A DNA stretch of 64,000 bases from Butyrivibrio sp. VCB2006 (GTDB lineage Bacteria > Bacillota > Clostridia > Lachnospirales > Lachnospiraceae). Location of the stretch: the NCBI RefSeq assembly GCF_000420945.1, contig NZ_ATVX01000001.1, forward strand, positions 293,807-357,806. The letters run 5' to 3'. The notes beneath the pieces are model-generated. The model saw only the letters and a list, made by a program, of their open reading frames with translations, did not search any database and was not told where the DNA came from. The translations under genes and the position numbers were made by a program. Below are positions 27,207 through 36,485 of the stretch, piece after piece (the stretch's first letter is position 1; every line of letters starts with the position of its first letter).

Positions 27207-29369
27207 ATGAAGAAGAGTGCCAAGATAATTGCATGCGCATTGGTTGTTTTATTGACATGCTTTGTACAGGTTATACTAGGCAAGAATACAGGACTTCAGA
27301 ATAAGTCGGAGGATGTACATCCTCCGCTTTTTGATACACCTTCTTACGTGGAACTGTATGATGGAAATACTCTGAATATAGAGCTGACTGCTAAGGAAAG
27401 CTGCCATATGGGAAGTATGTCTGTTGTTTTGGTTAATACCAATCCGGAGGGAAAAGGAACAATTTCTTTTGTGTTGGATGATGCATCCGGAAATGAGATA
27501 TGGACAGCAGAATTAGGTGAGTCTTCAGTGGTAATCGGAGAGTGGACCGGCATTGGAAACACCGATTTTTATCTTGAAGAGGGAGTAGTATACAGGCTTT
27601 TAGTTACTGCTAACGGATGTGATCCGTTTTTTATCAAGACTCAGCTGGACGCTACCAACAAGGTGCTACCTTTTAGCGAGAGCATTGAAGGCGTTGATAC
27701 AGGTATTTCTCTGGGAACTACGTTGATTTCTGATAAGCCTTTAACTTATGCAGATGTTTTTTACCATTCAAGAATACTATCTGTTATCCTTGGACTTGCA
27801 CTTATTTGTTTCATCGTTTTTGGCTATGGCAGATCTGTAATGGCTCTTAGGAAAGTGCCCGAACTCAAGGTGTTAGAGGGCTTTGGCAGTGATATCTTTT
27901 TAGGAGTGTTGTTCATCACTCTTTGCTTTTCTATATGGATCAACGGATATCTTGAGGGTATCAACATCAGTGCTGATTCTGCAGGGTACCTTAGAGAAGC
28001 TGTCAACATGGCGGCAGGAAACGGATTCCACTACGATGGGATTGCAGGCTACAAGAGTAGCTGGTTTGCAAACTGGCCAATCCTGTACCCGGCTATGATT
28101 GCACTTATGATGAAAATAACAGGACTTGAAGTATATGCGGCATCCAAGGTCCTTTCTATGGTACTTGTCGGAGTGCTGATACTTATTCTTAGGATTACTT
28201 ACAAAAAGGATGCATGGTTTTATGCTATGTTTATGACCAATCTTGGTCTTATGTATTTGTACTGGTATTCCTGGAGTGAACTGCCATTCATCATCTTTAT
28301 GGTGCTATTTGCCCTTAGCCTTCACAGAGTACTGGTTGATAATGAAAATAGGGTTTTGAATTATGCATTCCTGGGTATTAGCGCATTTTTATGTTTTCTG
28401 ACAAGATATTTTGGTATATTTACATATTTCGTGATCGGGTTATATATGGCCCTGTTGATTGCTGATAATATTTGGGGAAGCAAGAAAGCCGATATAAGGA
28501 AGATTGTATATATGGGCATAACAGCTTTTATATCAGGCTGTATGTGCATTTTATATATGCTTAATAACAAGATCCAGAATGGTATGCCATCAGGTGTCTC
28601 AAGGTCAATGTGGTGGGATGATTATCAGACACTTACAGGAGATCTTGTGAAGGCTCTTTTGGCTGAGATATTTAATGTATTCCATATAGATGTTCCATCA
28701 TACATTTCAGGCCTGTCCTATGGAAAGAGTGTACTGATTGTATTATTGGTTATAGTTATCCTGGCTGTGTTTGTGCTGGGAAATGCCAAGAAATTCTCGA
28801 GAGAATCTGTTTTTGTAACAACAGGAGTTGTTTATTACGGAATGTTTATAGTTATCCGCTACTTCTCATCAATGGATACTTTCTATTACAGATTTTTTGC
28901 ACCTGCATCATTTTTACTTACTCTTGGAATTGCAGGTCTTTTGCTGGGAAAGATGAGAAATGTGAGATTTAGAAACGGATTATTACTTGCGGTTATAGCC
29001 TTTGTGTGTATCTTTGGCTGGAGCGATTATGCAGAGCATATTCGAACCAACAAGCTTCCGTATTATGACATTGTTCAGATGAACTGGGACGGAGACTACG
29101 CAGAAATTCCGGACAGGAGTGTGGTTATCTTCAGTACTCTGGATTACAGATCTCAGTACTACAGACCTGATGTGGTTGAAGGTACCATAAGTCCTGAGGA
29201 TACAATGGATAGCCTTAAAGAGAGATACTTTGGAAGCAGCCAGATGTGCATTTTGACGTCTGATGCTACAGCAATGGTAGATGCAGGAATCTACGATAAT
29301 AGTATCAATAAGGCAATAACAGATAACCTAGATGATGCTAAGAAATATTGCGTTATTACTTTGAACTAA
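27207..29369 (+). CDS. Multi-pass membrane protein, GT-C/ArnT-like glycosyltransferase candidate
   Basis: 720-residue integral membrane protein. After an N-terminal helix (about 7-27) comes a beta-rich extracytoplasmic domain of about 150 residues. About ten membrane helices fill residues 190-615, and a soluble tail of about 100 residues follows. An acidic site in the first large loop (GINISADSAGYLREAVNMAAG) resembles the DxD/D-E acceptor loops of GT-C enzymes such as ArnT, GT39 and GT83. Its operon partner GT2 could supply the lipid-linked sugar it uses. Family assignment is by topology and context. Confidence 0.65.
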   Translation: MKKSAKIIACALVVLLTCFVQVILGKNTGLQNKSEDVHPPLFDTPSYVELYDGNTLNIELTAKESCHMGSMSVVLVNTNPEGKGTISFVLDDASGNEIWTAELGESSVVIGEWTGIGNTDFYLEEGVVYRLLVTANGCDPFFIKTQLDATNKVLPFSESIEGVDTGISLGTTLISDKPLTYADVFYHSRILSVILGLALICFIVFGYGRSVMALRKVPELKVLEGFGSDIFLGVLFITLCFSIWINGYLEGINISADSAGYLREAVNMAAGNGFHYDGIAGYKSSWFANWPILYPAMIALMMKITGLEVYAASKVLSMVLVGVLILILRITYKKDAWFYAMFMTNLGLMYLYWYSWSELPFIIFMVLFALSLHRVLVDNENRVLNYAFLGISAFLCFLTRYFGIFTYFVIGLYMALLIADNIWGSKKADIRKIVYMGITAFISGCMCILYMLNNKIQNGMPSGVSRSMWWDDYQTLTGDLVKALLAEIFNVFHIDVPSYISGLSYGKSVLIVLLVIVILAVFVLGNAKKFSRESVFVTTGVVYYGMFIVIRYFSSMDTFYYRFFAPASFLLTLGIAGLLLGKMRNVRFRNGLLLAVIAFVCIFGWSDYAEHIRTNKLPYYDIVQMNWDGDYAEIPDRSVVIFSTLDYRSQYYRPDVVEGTISPEDTMDSLKERYFGSSQMCILTSDATAMVDAGIYDNSINKAITDNLDDAKKYCVITLN

Positions 29370-29524
29370 GTATTCAAGGTTAATACTTGGCTGTAATAGT
29401 TGGTAAAGTACGATAATGATGTAACCGTTAAGCTGAATGATAGTACTAAGCAGTTTATAAATATCTGATATTGTGATTATTTTCAGATAACAACGAATAA
29501 AGTTGAAAAATTTACGAAGTTATT

Positions 29525-29563
29525 ACGGAATTGTTAATGAATCATTGACAATTCCGTTTTTTT
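29525..29563 (+). terminator. Terminator of the glycosylation operon, upstream of the cellulase
   Basis: ACGGAATTGT (29525-29534) pairs perfectly with ACAATTCCGT (29548-29557) and is followed by six T. A TTGACA overlaps the right arm at 29545-29550 but no good -10 follows at standard spacing. Confidence 0.85.
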
Positions 29564-29610
29564 GATAATAATTATATATGTCGCGACAGAATAAATGGGA
29601 GGTGCTTAAA

Positions 29611-31272
29611 ATGCACAATATTAAATGCATTAAGAGGGTATTTGCAGTTCTTTTAGCTTTATTTATTTGTGTTTGTGCGATACCGGCTAAATCAGTTTAT
29701 GCTGCCGGAGGAACAGACAGAACAGCCGCACAGGTTGTCTCAGACATGACAGTTGGTTGGAATATCGGTAACAGTTTGGATTCATACGGACAGAGTTACA
29801 ATTTCCCTTATACCAGCTCAAACGAGACATATTGGGGAAATCCTGCTACAACTAAGGCGCTTATCGACGAAGTTGCAAAGGCTGGTTTTAACACAATTCG
29901 TATTCCTGTTTCATGGGGACAGTATACAACCGGTTCAGACTACAAGATTCCTGATTTCTTTATGAACAGGGTAAAAGAGGTTGTTGATTACTGTATCGCT
30001 AATGATATGTATGTAATTCTCAATACTCACCATGATATCAATTCTGATTATTGCTTCTATGTACCAAACAATGCCAATAAGAGCCGTTCCGAGAAATACT
30101 TCAAGTGCGTTTGGACACAGATTGCAACACAATTCAAGAACTATGATTATCACCTTGTATTTGAGACTATGAACGAGCCTAGACTTGTTGGACATAGCGA
30201 AGAGTGGTGGTTCCCAAGAAATAACCCAAGTAATGATATCAGGGAAGCCGTTGCATGCATCAATGATTACAACCAGGTTGCACTTGATGCAATCAGAGCA
30301 ACAGGCGGAAATAACGCTACAAGATGCGTTATGGTTCCAGGATATGATGCTTCTATCGAAGGCTGTATGACAGATGGCTTCAAGATGCCAACTGATTCAG
30401 CTAGCAACAGACTGATCCTTTCAGTACATGCTTACATTCCTTATTACTTTGCACTTGCAAGTGATACTTATGTTACAAAGTTTGATGATAATCTTAAGTA
30501 TGATATTGATTCATTCTTTAATGATCTTAGTTCCAAGTTCCTCTCAAAGAACGTTCCTGTAGTTGTAGGCGAGACAAGTGCTACAAACAGAAACAACACA
30601 GCAGAGCGTGTTAAGTGGGCTGATTATTATTGGGGAACAGCTTCTAAGTACAGCAATGTTGCTATGGTTCTCTGGGATAACAACATCTACCAGAACAATT
30701 CAGCTGGTTCAGATGGTGAGTGCCATATGTATATTGATAGAAATTCTCTTCAGTGGAAGAATCCTGAGATCATCAGCACAATTATGAAGCACGTTGACGG
30801 AACTCCTGCTACTATCAATGGAAAAGAGATTCCATCACAGGAGCAGCCTGATCCAACACCTGTTGATCCAGAGCCTACACCGGTAGATCCTGATCCACAG
30901 CCTGTTGATCCTACACCTGTAGATCCTACACCAGTAGATCCACAGCCGGTTGACCCAACACCTGTAGATCCTACTCCTGTAGCAGGCGAACTTAAGGCAG
31001 AATACACAATCAACAATTGGGGCAGCGGATATCAGGTTCTTATCAAGGTTAAGAACGAAGGCACTTCAAAAGTTGATGGTTGGACTGTTAAGGTTAAAAA
31101 GAGCGAAGTTAAGATTGATTCAAGTTGGTGTGTAAACATCGCAGAGGAAGGTGATACATATGTAATCACTCCTATGTCATGGAATAGTTCACTTGAGAGC
31201 GGAGCTTCCGTTGATTTCGGAATCCAGGGCTCAGGCGTGATTGGAACATCTGTTAATGTGACAGTTCAGTAA
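29611..31272 (+). CDS. Secreted GH5 cellulase with C-terminal CBM2
   Basis: Endo-beta-1,4-glucanase. Signal peptide at residues 1-31 ([22 protein letters not shown]). The GH5 TIM barrel spans about 35-385 with [12 protein letters not shown], the acid/base E189 in ETMNEPR and the nucleophile E321 in VVGETSA. A Pro-Thr linker of repeated PTPVDP units follows (about 410-460). The C-terminal 95 residues are a CBM2-type cellulose-binding module ([18 protein letters not shown] ... GWTVKVKK ... [16 protein letters not shown]). The start at 29611 has GGGAGG at 9 nt. No LPXTG-like signal is present, so it is probably free in the medium. Confidence 0.94.
   Translation: MHNIKCIKRVFAVLLALFICVCAIPAKSVYAAGGTDRTAAQVVSDMTVGWNIGNSLDSYGQSYNFPYTSSNETYWGNPATTKALIDEVAKAGFNTIRIPVSWGQYTTGSDYKIPDFFMNRVKEVVDYCIANDMYVILNTHHDINSDYCFYVPNNANKSRSEKYFKCVWTQIATQFKNYDYHLVFETMNEPRLVGHSEEWWFPRNNPSNDIREAVACINDYNQVALDAIRATGGNNATRCVMVPGYDASIEGCMTDGFKMPTDSASNRLILSVHAYIPYYFALASDTYVTKFDDNLKYDIDSFFNDLSSKFLSKNVPVVVGETSATNRNNTAERVKWADYYWGTASKYSNVAMVLWDNNIYQNNSAGSDGECHMYIDRNSLQWKNPEIISTIMKHVDGTPATINGKEIPSQEQPDPTPVDPEPTPVDPDPQPVDPTPVDPTPVDPQPVDPTPVDPTPVAGELKAEYTINNWGSGYQVLIKVKNEGTSKVDGWTVKVKKSEVKIDSSWCVNIAEEGDTYVITPMSWNSSLESGASVDFGIQGSGVIGTSVNVTVQ
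30846..30987 (+). repeat. Pro-Asp-Thr linker repeat within the cellulase gene
   Basis: Degenerate 9-18 bp units coding PTPVDP / PQPVDP repeated about ten times, separating the catalytic domain from the CBM2. A site where repeat number could change by slippage. Confidence 0.85.
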
Positions 31273-31292
31273 ATATGGGATTTATAATGGAG

Positions 31293-31320
31293 AGGCAGTC
31301 CGAAAGGGCTGCCTTTTCTT
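31293..31320 (+). terminator. Terminator of the cellulase gene
   Basis: GGCAGTCC / GGGCTGCC stem with a GAAA loop (one G-T pair), followed by TTTTCTT. Confidence 0.82.
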
Positions 31321-31378
31321 ATGCAAATAAATTGTATTTATCCGGTTTAATTTGTTTTTTTATTTCACAGAAAAATCA

Positions 31379-31406
31379 TTGACTTTTACATGGCTTTTTA
31401 TATAAA
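31379..31406 (+). promoter_or_regulatory. Putative promoter of the sortase gene
   Basis: TTGACT (31379-31384), 16-nt spacer, TATAAA (31401-31406), about 64 nt before the ATG. Confidence 0.55.
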
Positions 31407-31469
31407 ATCATTAACTGTGCGTAAATTTTCGAGTGCTGTTAATTCGGCAGATAAGGTATAAAAAGAGCC

Positions 31470-32381
31470 ATGCAGAACCTCTTATCGTCATTTAAAAAAT
31501 TTAATAGTAACCACAGAAAACTTGTACCATTTATTATATATTTTGAGATTGCAGCTATTGTGCTGGCCAGTATTTTAAAGAGTGCACGCAAAAATTTTAA
31601 GGTGGTGGCGCTTACAGCTGTGATTATTGTGGCTATTGCTTTTGCCGCAGTTCATCTGAAGGCTACAGGCAAACAGTCTGATGCTCCGGATAAAGAAATT
31701 GTGGAGACTGTTTCTGTTGAAGAGATGTCCGCGGTATCCGCTTCTAGTGAGGAACCATTAGTAAATGCTGCGGTATCCGCTTCAAGTGAGGAACCATTAG
31801 TAAATGCTGTGGTATCTGAATCCAGTGATGAGGGCCTAATGCAGTTTATCAAGAACCATCCTGATGCTGTAGGCTGGATTTGGTTTGAAGATGATCTTCT
31901 AAGTTATCCTATTATGCAGGCCGGTGACAATGACAAATATGCCATTAAGGATTACGACGGCAATGATTCAGACACAGGAGCTCTTTTCCTGGATTATAGA
32001 TCATCAGCGGACTTTAGTGACCCTAACTCCATAATATATGGGCACAACATGCGTAACCGTACTATGTTTGGAGCTCTTAGAGCATACAAAGAGAACCTTG
32101 AGTTCCTTGAATGTCACAAGTATTTCCAGATTATTACACCTGAAGGAACATCCAGATATTTGATATTTGCATTTATGGATGTGCCACAGCATTCATATAT
32201 TTACGACGTTGTTGGAGCTAATCCATCTAATATGAGAGAGTTCCTTGATACTATTGAGTACAAGACCTACATTGATACAGGAATTGAACCAACTGTTGAG
32301 GATAAGATCATAACTCTTTCAACCTGTACAAAGTCAGATAGTTTGTTCTTTGTAATGTTTGCAGTTCAAATAGACAATTAA
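31470..32381 (+). CDS. Class B sortase, catalytic Arg apparently missing
   Basis: Membrane cysteine transpeptidase homologue that normally links proteins to peptidoglycan. A membrane helix lies at about 45-65 (VVALTAVIIVAIAFAAVHL). A Ser/Glu/Val-rich stalk contains a 14-residue tandem repeat (VSASSEEPLVNAA, then again). The catalytic domain has His192 in SIIYGHNM and Cys286 in TLSTC. In active class B enzymes an Arg follows about 8 residues after the Cys; here that stretch reads TKSDSLFFVMFA with no Arg. It may be inactive or use another residue. No sorting-signal protein is evident next to it. The ribosome site is weak (AAGAG). Confidence 0.85.
   Translation: MQNLLSSFKKFNSNHRKLVPFIIYFEIAAIVLASILKSARKNFKVVALTAVIIVAIAFAAVHLKATGKQSDAPDKEIVETVSVEEMSAVSASSEEPLVNAAVSASSEEPLVNAVVSESSDEGLMQFIKNHPDAVGWIWFEDDLLSYPIMQAGDNDKYAIKDYDGNDSDTGALFLDYRSSADFSDPNSIIYGHNMRNRTMFGALRAYKENLEFLECHKYFQIITPEGTSRYLIFAFMDVPQHSYIYDVVGANPSNMREFLDTIEYKTYIDTGIEPTVEDKIITLSTCTKSDSLFFVMFAVQIDN
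31726..31815 (+). repeat. Tandem repeat in the sortase stalk
   Basis: Two nearly identical 42-bp units, each coding VSASSEEPLVNA-type sequence, and a third degenerate unit (VSESSDEG). The unit GAGGAACCATTAGTAAATGC is shared exactly. Confidence 0.8.
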
Positions 32382-32382
32382 A

Positions 32383-32419
32383 AAATGGCTGTGCGTCTAT
32401 CAAGGATGCACAGCCATTT
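32383..32419. terminator. Bidirectional terminator
   Basis: AAATGGCTGTGC (32383-32394) pairs perfectly with GCACAGCCATTT (32408-32419) between the convergent sortase and GlsB-like genes. Confidence 0.75.
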
Positions 32420-32431
32420 GCGTTATGTCTT

Positions 32432-32680
32432 TTACTTAAGAAGCATTTTACCGCCATAGATTACGAGACATGATCCGATAACACCAACGATAAGGTTACC
32501 GACAATGCCGCTTCCATGGATACCAACAAGGCCAAGAACAAGGTTTCCTACGAAGCCTCCGATGATTCCAAGGATAATGTTGCGAAGAAGGCCTCCTTCA
32601 CACTTCATAAATTGGCCGGCAATCCATCCTGCAAGTGCACCGATAATCAGACCGGTAATAAGACCCATTCCGTTTATCAT
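32432..32680 (-). CDS. GlsB/YeaQ/YmgE-type small membrane protein
   Basis: 82-residue, Gly-rich integral membrane protein with three hydrophobic segments: GLITGLIIGALAGWIAGQFM, then NIILGIIGGFVGNLVLGLVG and the last 25 residues ending GGKMLLK. This is the transglycosylase-associated (DUF1269-like, GlsB/YeaQ) stress-protein family, whose biochemical role is not settled. The ATG at 32680 is 8 nt from AAAGGGG; the TTG at 32698 overlaps that site and is rejected. Confidence 0.88.
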   Translation of the reverse strand: MINGMGLITGLIIGALAGWIAGQFMKCEGGLLRNIILGIIGGFVGNLVLGLVGIHGSGIVGNLIVGVIGSCLVIYGGKMLLK

Positions 32681-32846
32681 ATGTAATTCCCCTTTCAAAT
32701 TCTTTTTTCAGAAAAGAGTATACCACAGTCCGGACAATTTTGTTTCATATATATGAGAAACTAATGAAATTTAGTTCTTTTCTAAATCTATTTACATTTA
32801 TTTTGAGTTTTGGTATATTAACATCTGCGTGTCAAAAGGAGTTGTT

Positions 32847-33173
32847 ATGTTTACAGGTAAATCGTTATTAAAAATGAGTGATTATTGTTTTCTTATGTCT
32901 GAAGAAGACAAGAGAAACTGCGAGGTGATTTCCAAGAAATCATCGCAGCATTGGCATATAGTAGAGTGCCTGGGAAAATACAGACTTTATCGTGCAAACA
33001 AGTATGAGTATAAGGTAATCGGAGATTATGTGAACATGCTTGAGTGCATGTTTGAAATCGAGGAAATGGATGCGCTAGAGATAAAGAAACAGCGCCAAAA
33101 GAAAAAAAGGCAGAATTTCCTTAATAGAATGTTAGAGAAGTATATAAATAAACCAATATTGTTTAATATTTGA
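32847..33173 (+). CDS. Hypothetical protein with basic C-terminus
   Basis: 108-residue soluble protein that I do not recognise. The N-terminal 75 residues are mixed with several aromatic residues (SSQHWHIVECLGKYRLYRAN), the C-terminal 30 residues are strongly basic (KKQRQKKKRQNFLNRML). AAAAGGAG precedes the ATG by 6 nt, and a good terminator follows, so it is probably a real single-gene unit. Confidence 0.65.
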   Translation: MFTGKSLLKMSDYCFLMSEEDKRNCEVISKKSSQHWHIVECLGKYRLYRANKYEYKVIGDYVNMLECMFEIEEMDALEIKKQRQKKKRQNFLNRMLEKYINKPILFNI

Positions 33174-33179
33174 GTAATG

Positions 33180-33219
33180 GAGGCTTTTGCGAAGTGAATT
33201 CGTGAAAGCCTCTTTTTTT
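33180..33219 (+). terminator. Terminator of the small hypothetical gene
   Basis: GAGGCTTTTGCGAA pairs with TTCGTGAAAGCCTC (one bulge) around a short loop, followed by seven T. Confidence 0.85.
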
Positions 33220-33281
33220 CTATGCTTCTATATAGTATCATCAAAGAAATACAGAAATTACGCGAGACGGAGGGAGAAAGC

Positions 33282-33896
33282 ATGGCGGCAAAATTACTTT
33301 ATCAAGGACATGGCAGTGTGAGAATTGTTACAGAAGAAGGGAAAGTAATCTACATTGATCCGTTTATGGGAGATGGCTATGACCTTCCGGCAGATCTTAT
33401 CCTCATGACTCATGGGCATTACGACCACACCCAGGATAATCTGATTACCGCAAGGAATGAAGGCTGCAAACTTATAAAATGGTCAGATGCGCTTAAAAAT
33501 GGGGAATATAAGAGCTTTGACTTTGGATTTGTAAATGTTGAGACTGTGGAAGCAGGATACAACAAGAACCATCATGTTTCGGAATGCGTAGGATTCATAC
33601 TTACATTCTCAGATGGCATAAAGACCTATCTGTCCGGTGATACATCAACAACACCATCAATGGTAAGATTTGCAGCTAAAAAGCTTGATTATGCGTTTCT
33701 TTGCTGCGATGGAGTTTACAATATGGATGTTAAAGAGGCGTCCAGATGTGCAGAGGTTATAGGCGCCAAGCATACTATTCCTTATCATATGGAACCGGTA
33801 AAGGATAAAAGCGGATTCGATCTTCGGGCAGCGGAAAGCTTTGAAGCTCCCGGAAAGATAGTACTTAGGCCGGGAAAAGAACTGGAGCTTAAGTAA
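33282..33896 (+). CDS. MBL-fold metal-dependent hydrolase
   Basis: Metallo-beta-lactamase-fold hydrolase of the UlaG/UPF0173-like group. It opens with YQGHGSVRIVTEEGKVIYIDP and has the metal site THGHYDHTQDN at about residues 45-55, a later GDTS (about 125) and TIPYHMEPVKD with the last His. The start at 33282 has GGAGGG 7 nt upstream; the longer frame from 33222 begins inside the preceding terminator. 204 aa. Physiological substrate unknown. Confidence 0.85.
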   Translation: MAAKLLYQGHGSVRIVTEEGKVIYIDPFMGDGYDLPADLILMTHGHYDHTQDNLITARNEGCKLIKWSDALKNGEYKSFDFGFVNVETVEAGYNKNHHVSECVGFILTFSDGIKTYLSGDTSTTPSMVRFAAKKLDYAFLCCDGVYNMDVKEASRCAEVIGAKHTIPYHMEPVKDKSGFDLRAAESFEAPGKIVLRPGKELELK

Positions 33897-33909
33897 GGGA
33901 TTGTTGTAA

Positions 33910-33995
33910 AGTATATAAGAGTATATAATTGATTTGAGAGTATATAAAAGTATATAAGAGTATATACATGCTTTGGAAGTATATAGAAGTATATA
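33910..33995 (+). repeat. Seven phased AGTATATA repeats upstream of the AAA ATPase gene
   Basis: Exact AGTATATA octamers start at 33910, 33920, 33939, 33949, 33959, 33978 and 33988. The spacings are 10, 19, 10, 10, 19 and 10 bp, so all copies face nearly one side of the DNA helix. The array ends 39 bp before the ATPase start. This looks like a cooperative protein-binding array. Confidence 0.8.
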
Positions 33996-34034
33996 AAAAT
34001 ATGTAGGAGCAGTTGACTTTAGGGGGAATAATTG

Positions 34035-35081
34035 ATGGAACGTAATCCTTTTGTTTTGAACTTTGGAAAAGTACCAAAGCAGTATATCAGCCGTGAGTTG
34101 ATAATAGATGAGATTGTTCAAGAAATGACTGAAGATGGGACGCAGAATAATTGTTTTATGCTAACCGGCACAAGAGGAAGCGGCAAGACTGTGACAATGA
34201 CTGCAATCGAACAGCAGGTTCTTGAATCCGATGAGTGGATTGTAATCAGACTGAATGCAGAGAGAAATATGTTAGAGAGTCTGGTGGGCAAGCTCTATGA
34301 CAGTAAGGAGTTTTTGACAAAGTTTGTTGATGCGAATATTAATCTTTCTAAGTTTGGAATAGGCCTTAATATAGGATCCAAGTCTCCGGTGGCGGACATC
34401 GAATCCGCATTGGAAATAATTATGAAAGAGATCCAAAGGAAGAATAAAAAGCTTCTGGTGTCAGTTGATGAGGTTTCAAACACTCCGGCTATGAGGGAGT
34501 TTGCAAGTAGTTTTCAGATATTGATAAGGGAAGAGCTTCCTATTTTCATGCTTATGGCGGGATTATATGAGAACATCAGCGATTTGAAAAATGAAAAGAA
34601 TCTGACCTTTTTGTACAGGACACCGCAGTATGAAATGGAACCACTAAACCTTACGCTCATAGCTGACAGATATTTAAAATTGTTTGGCATTGACCAGGAA
34701 AGTGCCATGAATATGGCGATAATAACAAAGGGCTATCCTTTTGCATACCAGGCAATGGGTAAATATGTATGGGAAGAGAAAAACCATGAAGTGACAGACA
34801 CTGTATTGGCCAAATTTGACGAGGCACTTAGCCATTATGTATATAAAAAGATGTGGTCAGAACTTTCTGAAAAAGATAAATGGTTTATGTCTTTTATAGT
34901 AAAAAAAGATGTCACGCCCGTTGCGGAGCTACTTGAAATTACAAAGCAAAAGAAAAATGAGTTTTCACAGTATAGGGAGAGACTCAGAGATAAGGGGCTT
35001 ATTGATGTTTCAGATAGAGGCATCATAAAAGTAAAACTACCAAGATTCGATGCTTTTGTTAAAAGTGTTTCCAGGGAATGA
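34035..35081 (+). CDS. AAA+ ATPase with C-terminal winged-helix-like region (archaeal ATPase type)
   Basis: STAND/Orc-like P-loop ATPase. It starts NPFVLNFGKVPKQYISRELIIDEI, then Walker A LTGTRGSGKTV (about residues 45-55), Walker B KLLVSVDEVSN (about 140) and an MLMAGLY sensor-like strand. The C-terminal 110 residues look like a lid plus winged helix (VAELLEITKQKKNEFSQYRERLRDKGLI). AGGGGGAA precedes; the ATG at 34035 is preferred over the TTG at 34032. Its role is unknown; a DNA-binding function would fit the C-terminus and the repeat array just upstream. Confidence 0.75.
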   Translation: MERNPFVLNFGKVPKQYISRELIIDEIVQEMTEDGTQNNCFMLTGTRGSGKTVTMTAIEQQVLESDEWIVIRLNAERNMLESLVGKLYDSKEFLTKFVDANINLSKFGIGLNIGSKSPVADIESALEIIMKEIQRKNKKLLVSVDEVSNTPAMREFASSFQILIREELPIFMLMAGLYENISDLKNEKNLTFLYRTPQYEMEPLNLTLIADRYLKLFGIDQESAMNMAIITKGYPFAYQAMGKYVWEEKNHEVTDTVLAKFDEALSHYVYKKMWSELSEKDKWFMSFIVKKDVTPVAELLEITKQKKNEFSQYRERLRDKGLIDVSDRGIIKVKLPRFDAFVKSVSRE

Positions 35082-35139
35082 TGGAAGCTTCCGGCTATAT
35101 CAGTTCATAATAGCAGTACAGCAAGAATTGATAAAGCTA

Positions 35140-36351
35140 TTATAGGCTTACTATACGCGTTTTTCTATATTCTGAGGGCGTCAGATCATATATTTTTTTA
35201 AATACTTTCACAAAGTAATTGTTGTCAGAATATCCGACGTAGCTGCTGATCTCCTGGACCGGAAGATCTGTCTTTTTCAGGAGTCCGGCAGCTTTTTTGC
35301 AGCGCATAAGTGCGATGTACTCCGTCATGGTCCCGCCGGTTTCTTTTTTGAACACCTTAGACAGGTGAGAGATGGACATACTGGCATTTGCCGCCAGATC
35401 ATCGTTTGATATATGGTCCCCCAGATGAAGATTGATGTATTCCATTACCCTCTGAATGTGGGGAGAATACTTGTCCAGAGACAGCTTGTGGTTGTGAACA
35501 GCTTTTGTCAGCTCAACGATCATATCGATCTGATAGCGCGTCTGAAGTTCTGCATTGTTTGTAGCGGATGAAAGCTGGGTGTATTTTTGGGTTATCTCAT
35601 CTATTGTAATGACTGAAAGACCTGATTCTTCCGCAGCTTTTCTGGAAAGAGCTTTAAGTATTGCCAGACCATAGCCCGAGGCATAGTAGTTAAGAGTCTC
35701 TTTGGAAAAATCGGAAAGAGCCTCCGGACCGGACAATTTTTCAAATGCGGACAGGATGTTTTTGGTATCCCCGTTTCTTATCATCGAAAGGAACTGCTTT
35801 TCCTGATCATATCTCCTGTAGATTTCACTGTAATTCTTCTCGGACAGTTCTGTCTTATCATCTTCTTCAGATACATCCTGAATAAATCCCGATAGTCTTC
35901 TGTATGAATACTCACTTTCCGTAGGTGAAAAAGAGATTATGCATTTATTTACAACACTGGTGATCTGCTCGGTATACACAATGGGAAATGCTGTGTAATA
36001 CAGCTTAAACGCCAATGATTTGGATGAGGATTCATCGTTTTTTGCAAGTACGGTTTCTGTCTTAAGCTCTGAATATTTCTCTTTTACATAAGGTCCGATT
36101 ATATAAAACCTGTTATCAAACGTAAAAAAGGACAAGCAGATACCGAGCTGGTCTATGAGCTCATAGATCATGCTTTCTTTGGAGGAGGACAGAAGATAGT
36201 AAAGCGCCTTGCTTGTAAACATGGGCTGCATCTTTATGCTGAAGCAGTATTCCTTTTCAAAGGCGTAAAGAGAGCTGTCCATGTCTGTTGCATCCGTGAC
36301 ATCCACAGAGAGCAGGTTTTTTAAAAGAGCTGAAAAAAGAGTGTGGTCCAT
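35140..36351 (-). CDS. AraC family transcriptional regulator of the glycoside locus
   Basis: 403-residue transcription factor. The C-terminal 100 residues hold two helix-turn-helix motifs (DDLAANASMSISHLSKVFKKETGG and QEISSYVGYSDNNYFVKVFKKIYDLTPSEYRK). The N-terminal 290 residues are a ligand or dimer region with no motif I can name and no receiver domain. It is divergent from the GPH symporter gene, 134 bp away, so it probably controls the downstream catabolic operon. Confidence 0.88.
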   Translation of the reverse strand: MDHTLFSALLKNLLSVDVTDATDMDSSLYAFEKEYCFSIKMQPMFTSKALYYLLSSSKESMIYELIDQLGICLSFFTFDNRFYIIGPYVKEKYSELKTETVLAKNDESSSKSLAFKLYYTAFPIVYTEQITSVVNKCIISFSPTESEYSYRRLSGFIQDVSEEDDKTELSEKNYSEIYRRYDQEKQFLSMIRNGDTKNILSAFEKLSGPEALSDFSKETLNYYASGYGLAILKALSRKAAEESGLSVITIDEITQKYTQLSSATNNAELQTRYQIDMIVELTKAVHNHKLSLDKYSPHIQRVMEYINLHLGDHISNDDLAANASMSISHLSKVFKKETGGTMTEYIALMRCKKAAGLLKKTDLPVQEISSYVGYSDNNYFVKVFKKIYDLTPSEYRKTRIVSL

Positions 36352-36440
36352 ATTTATTCCTCAAAACAATAAAATAATACTAATCGAGATAAAATAATTC
36401 TAACATATTGCAAAACTAAATGATACTATGACCATAACAG

Positions 36441-36450
36441 GAAAGCTTTC
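36441..36450. promoter_or_regulatory. Palindrome in the regulator-symporter intergenic region
   Basis: Perfect GAAAGCTTTC within AGGAAAGCTTTCAAA, 36 bp before the symporter ATG. It is a weak match to the catabolite-response (cre) consensus with three mismatches, or an operator for the adjacent AraC protein. Confidence 0.3.
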
Positions 36451-36485
36451 AAAGATTATCATGCAACTGAAAGGGGTTAATAATA

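Noticed and set aside
29545..29580. TTGACA at 29545 as the cellulase promoter
   Set aside because: It lies in the terminator stem and no good -10 box follows at 16-18 bp.
30846..30987. Regular short repeats considered as a CRISPR array
   Set aside because: They lie in frame inside the cellulase gene and code a Pro-Thr-Asp linker; there are no unique spacers.
33910..33995. AGTATATA array considered as a CRISPR or simple microsatellite
   Set aside because: Units are only 8 bp with 2-11 bp between them, and the spacing is 10/19 rather than uniform, so neither fits.
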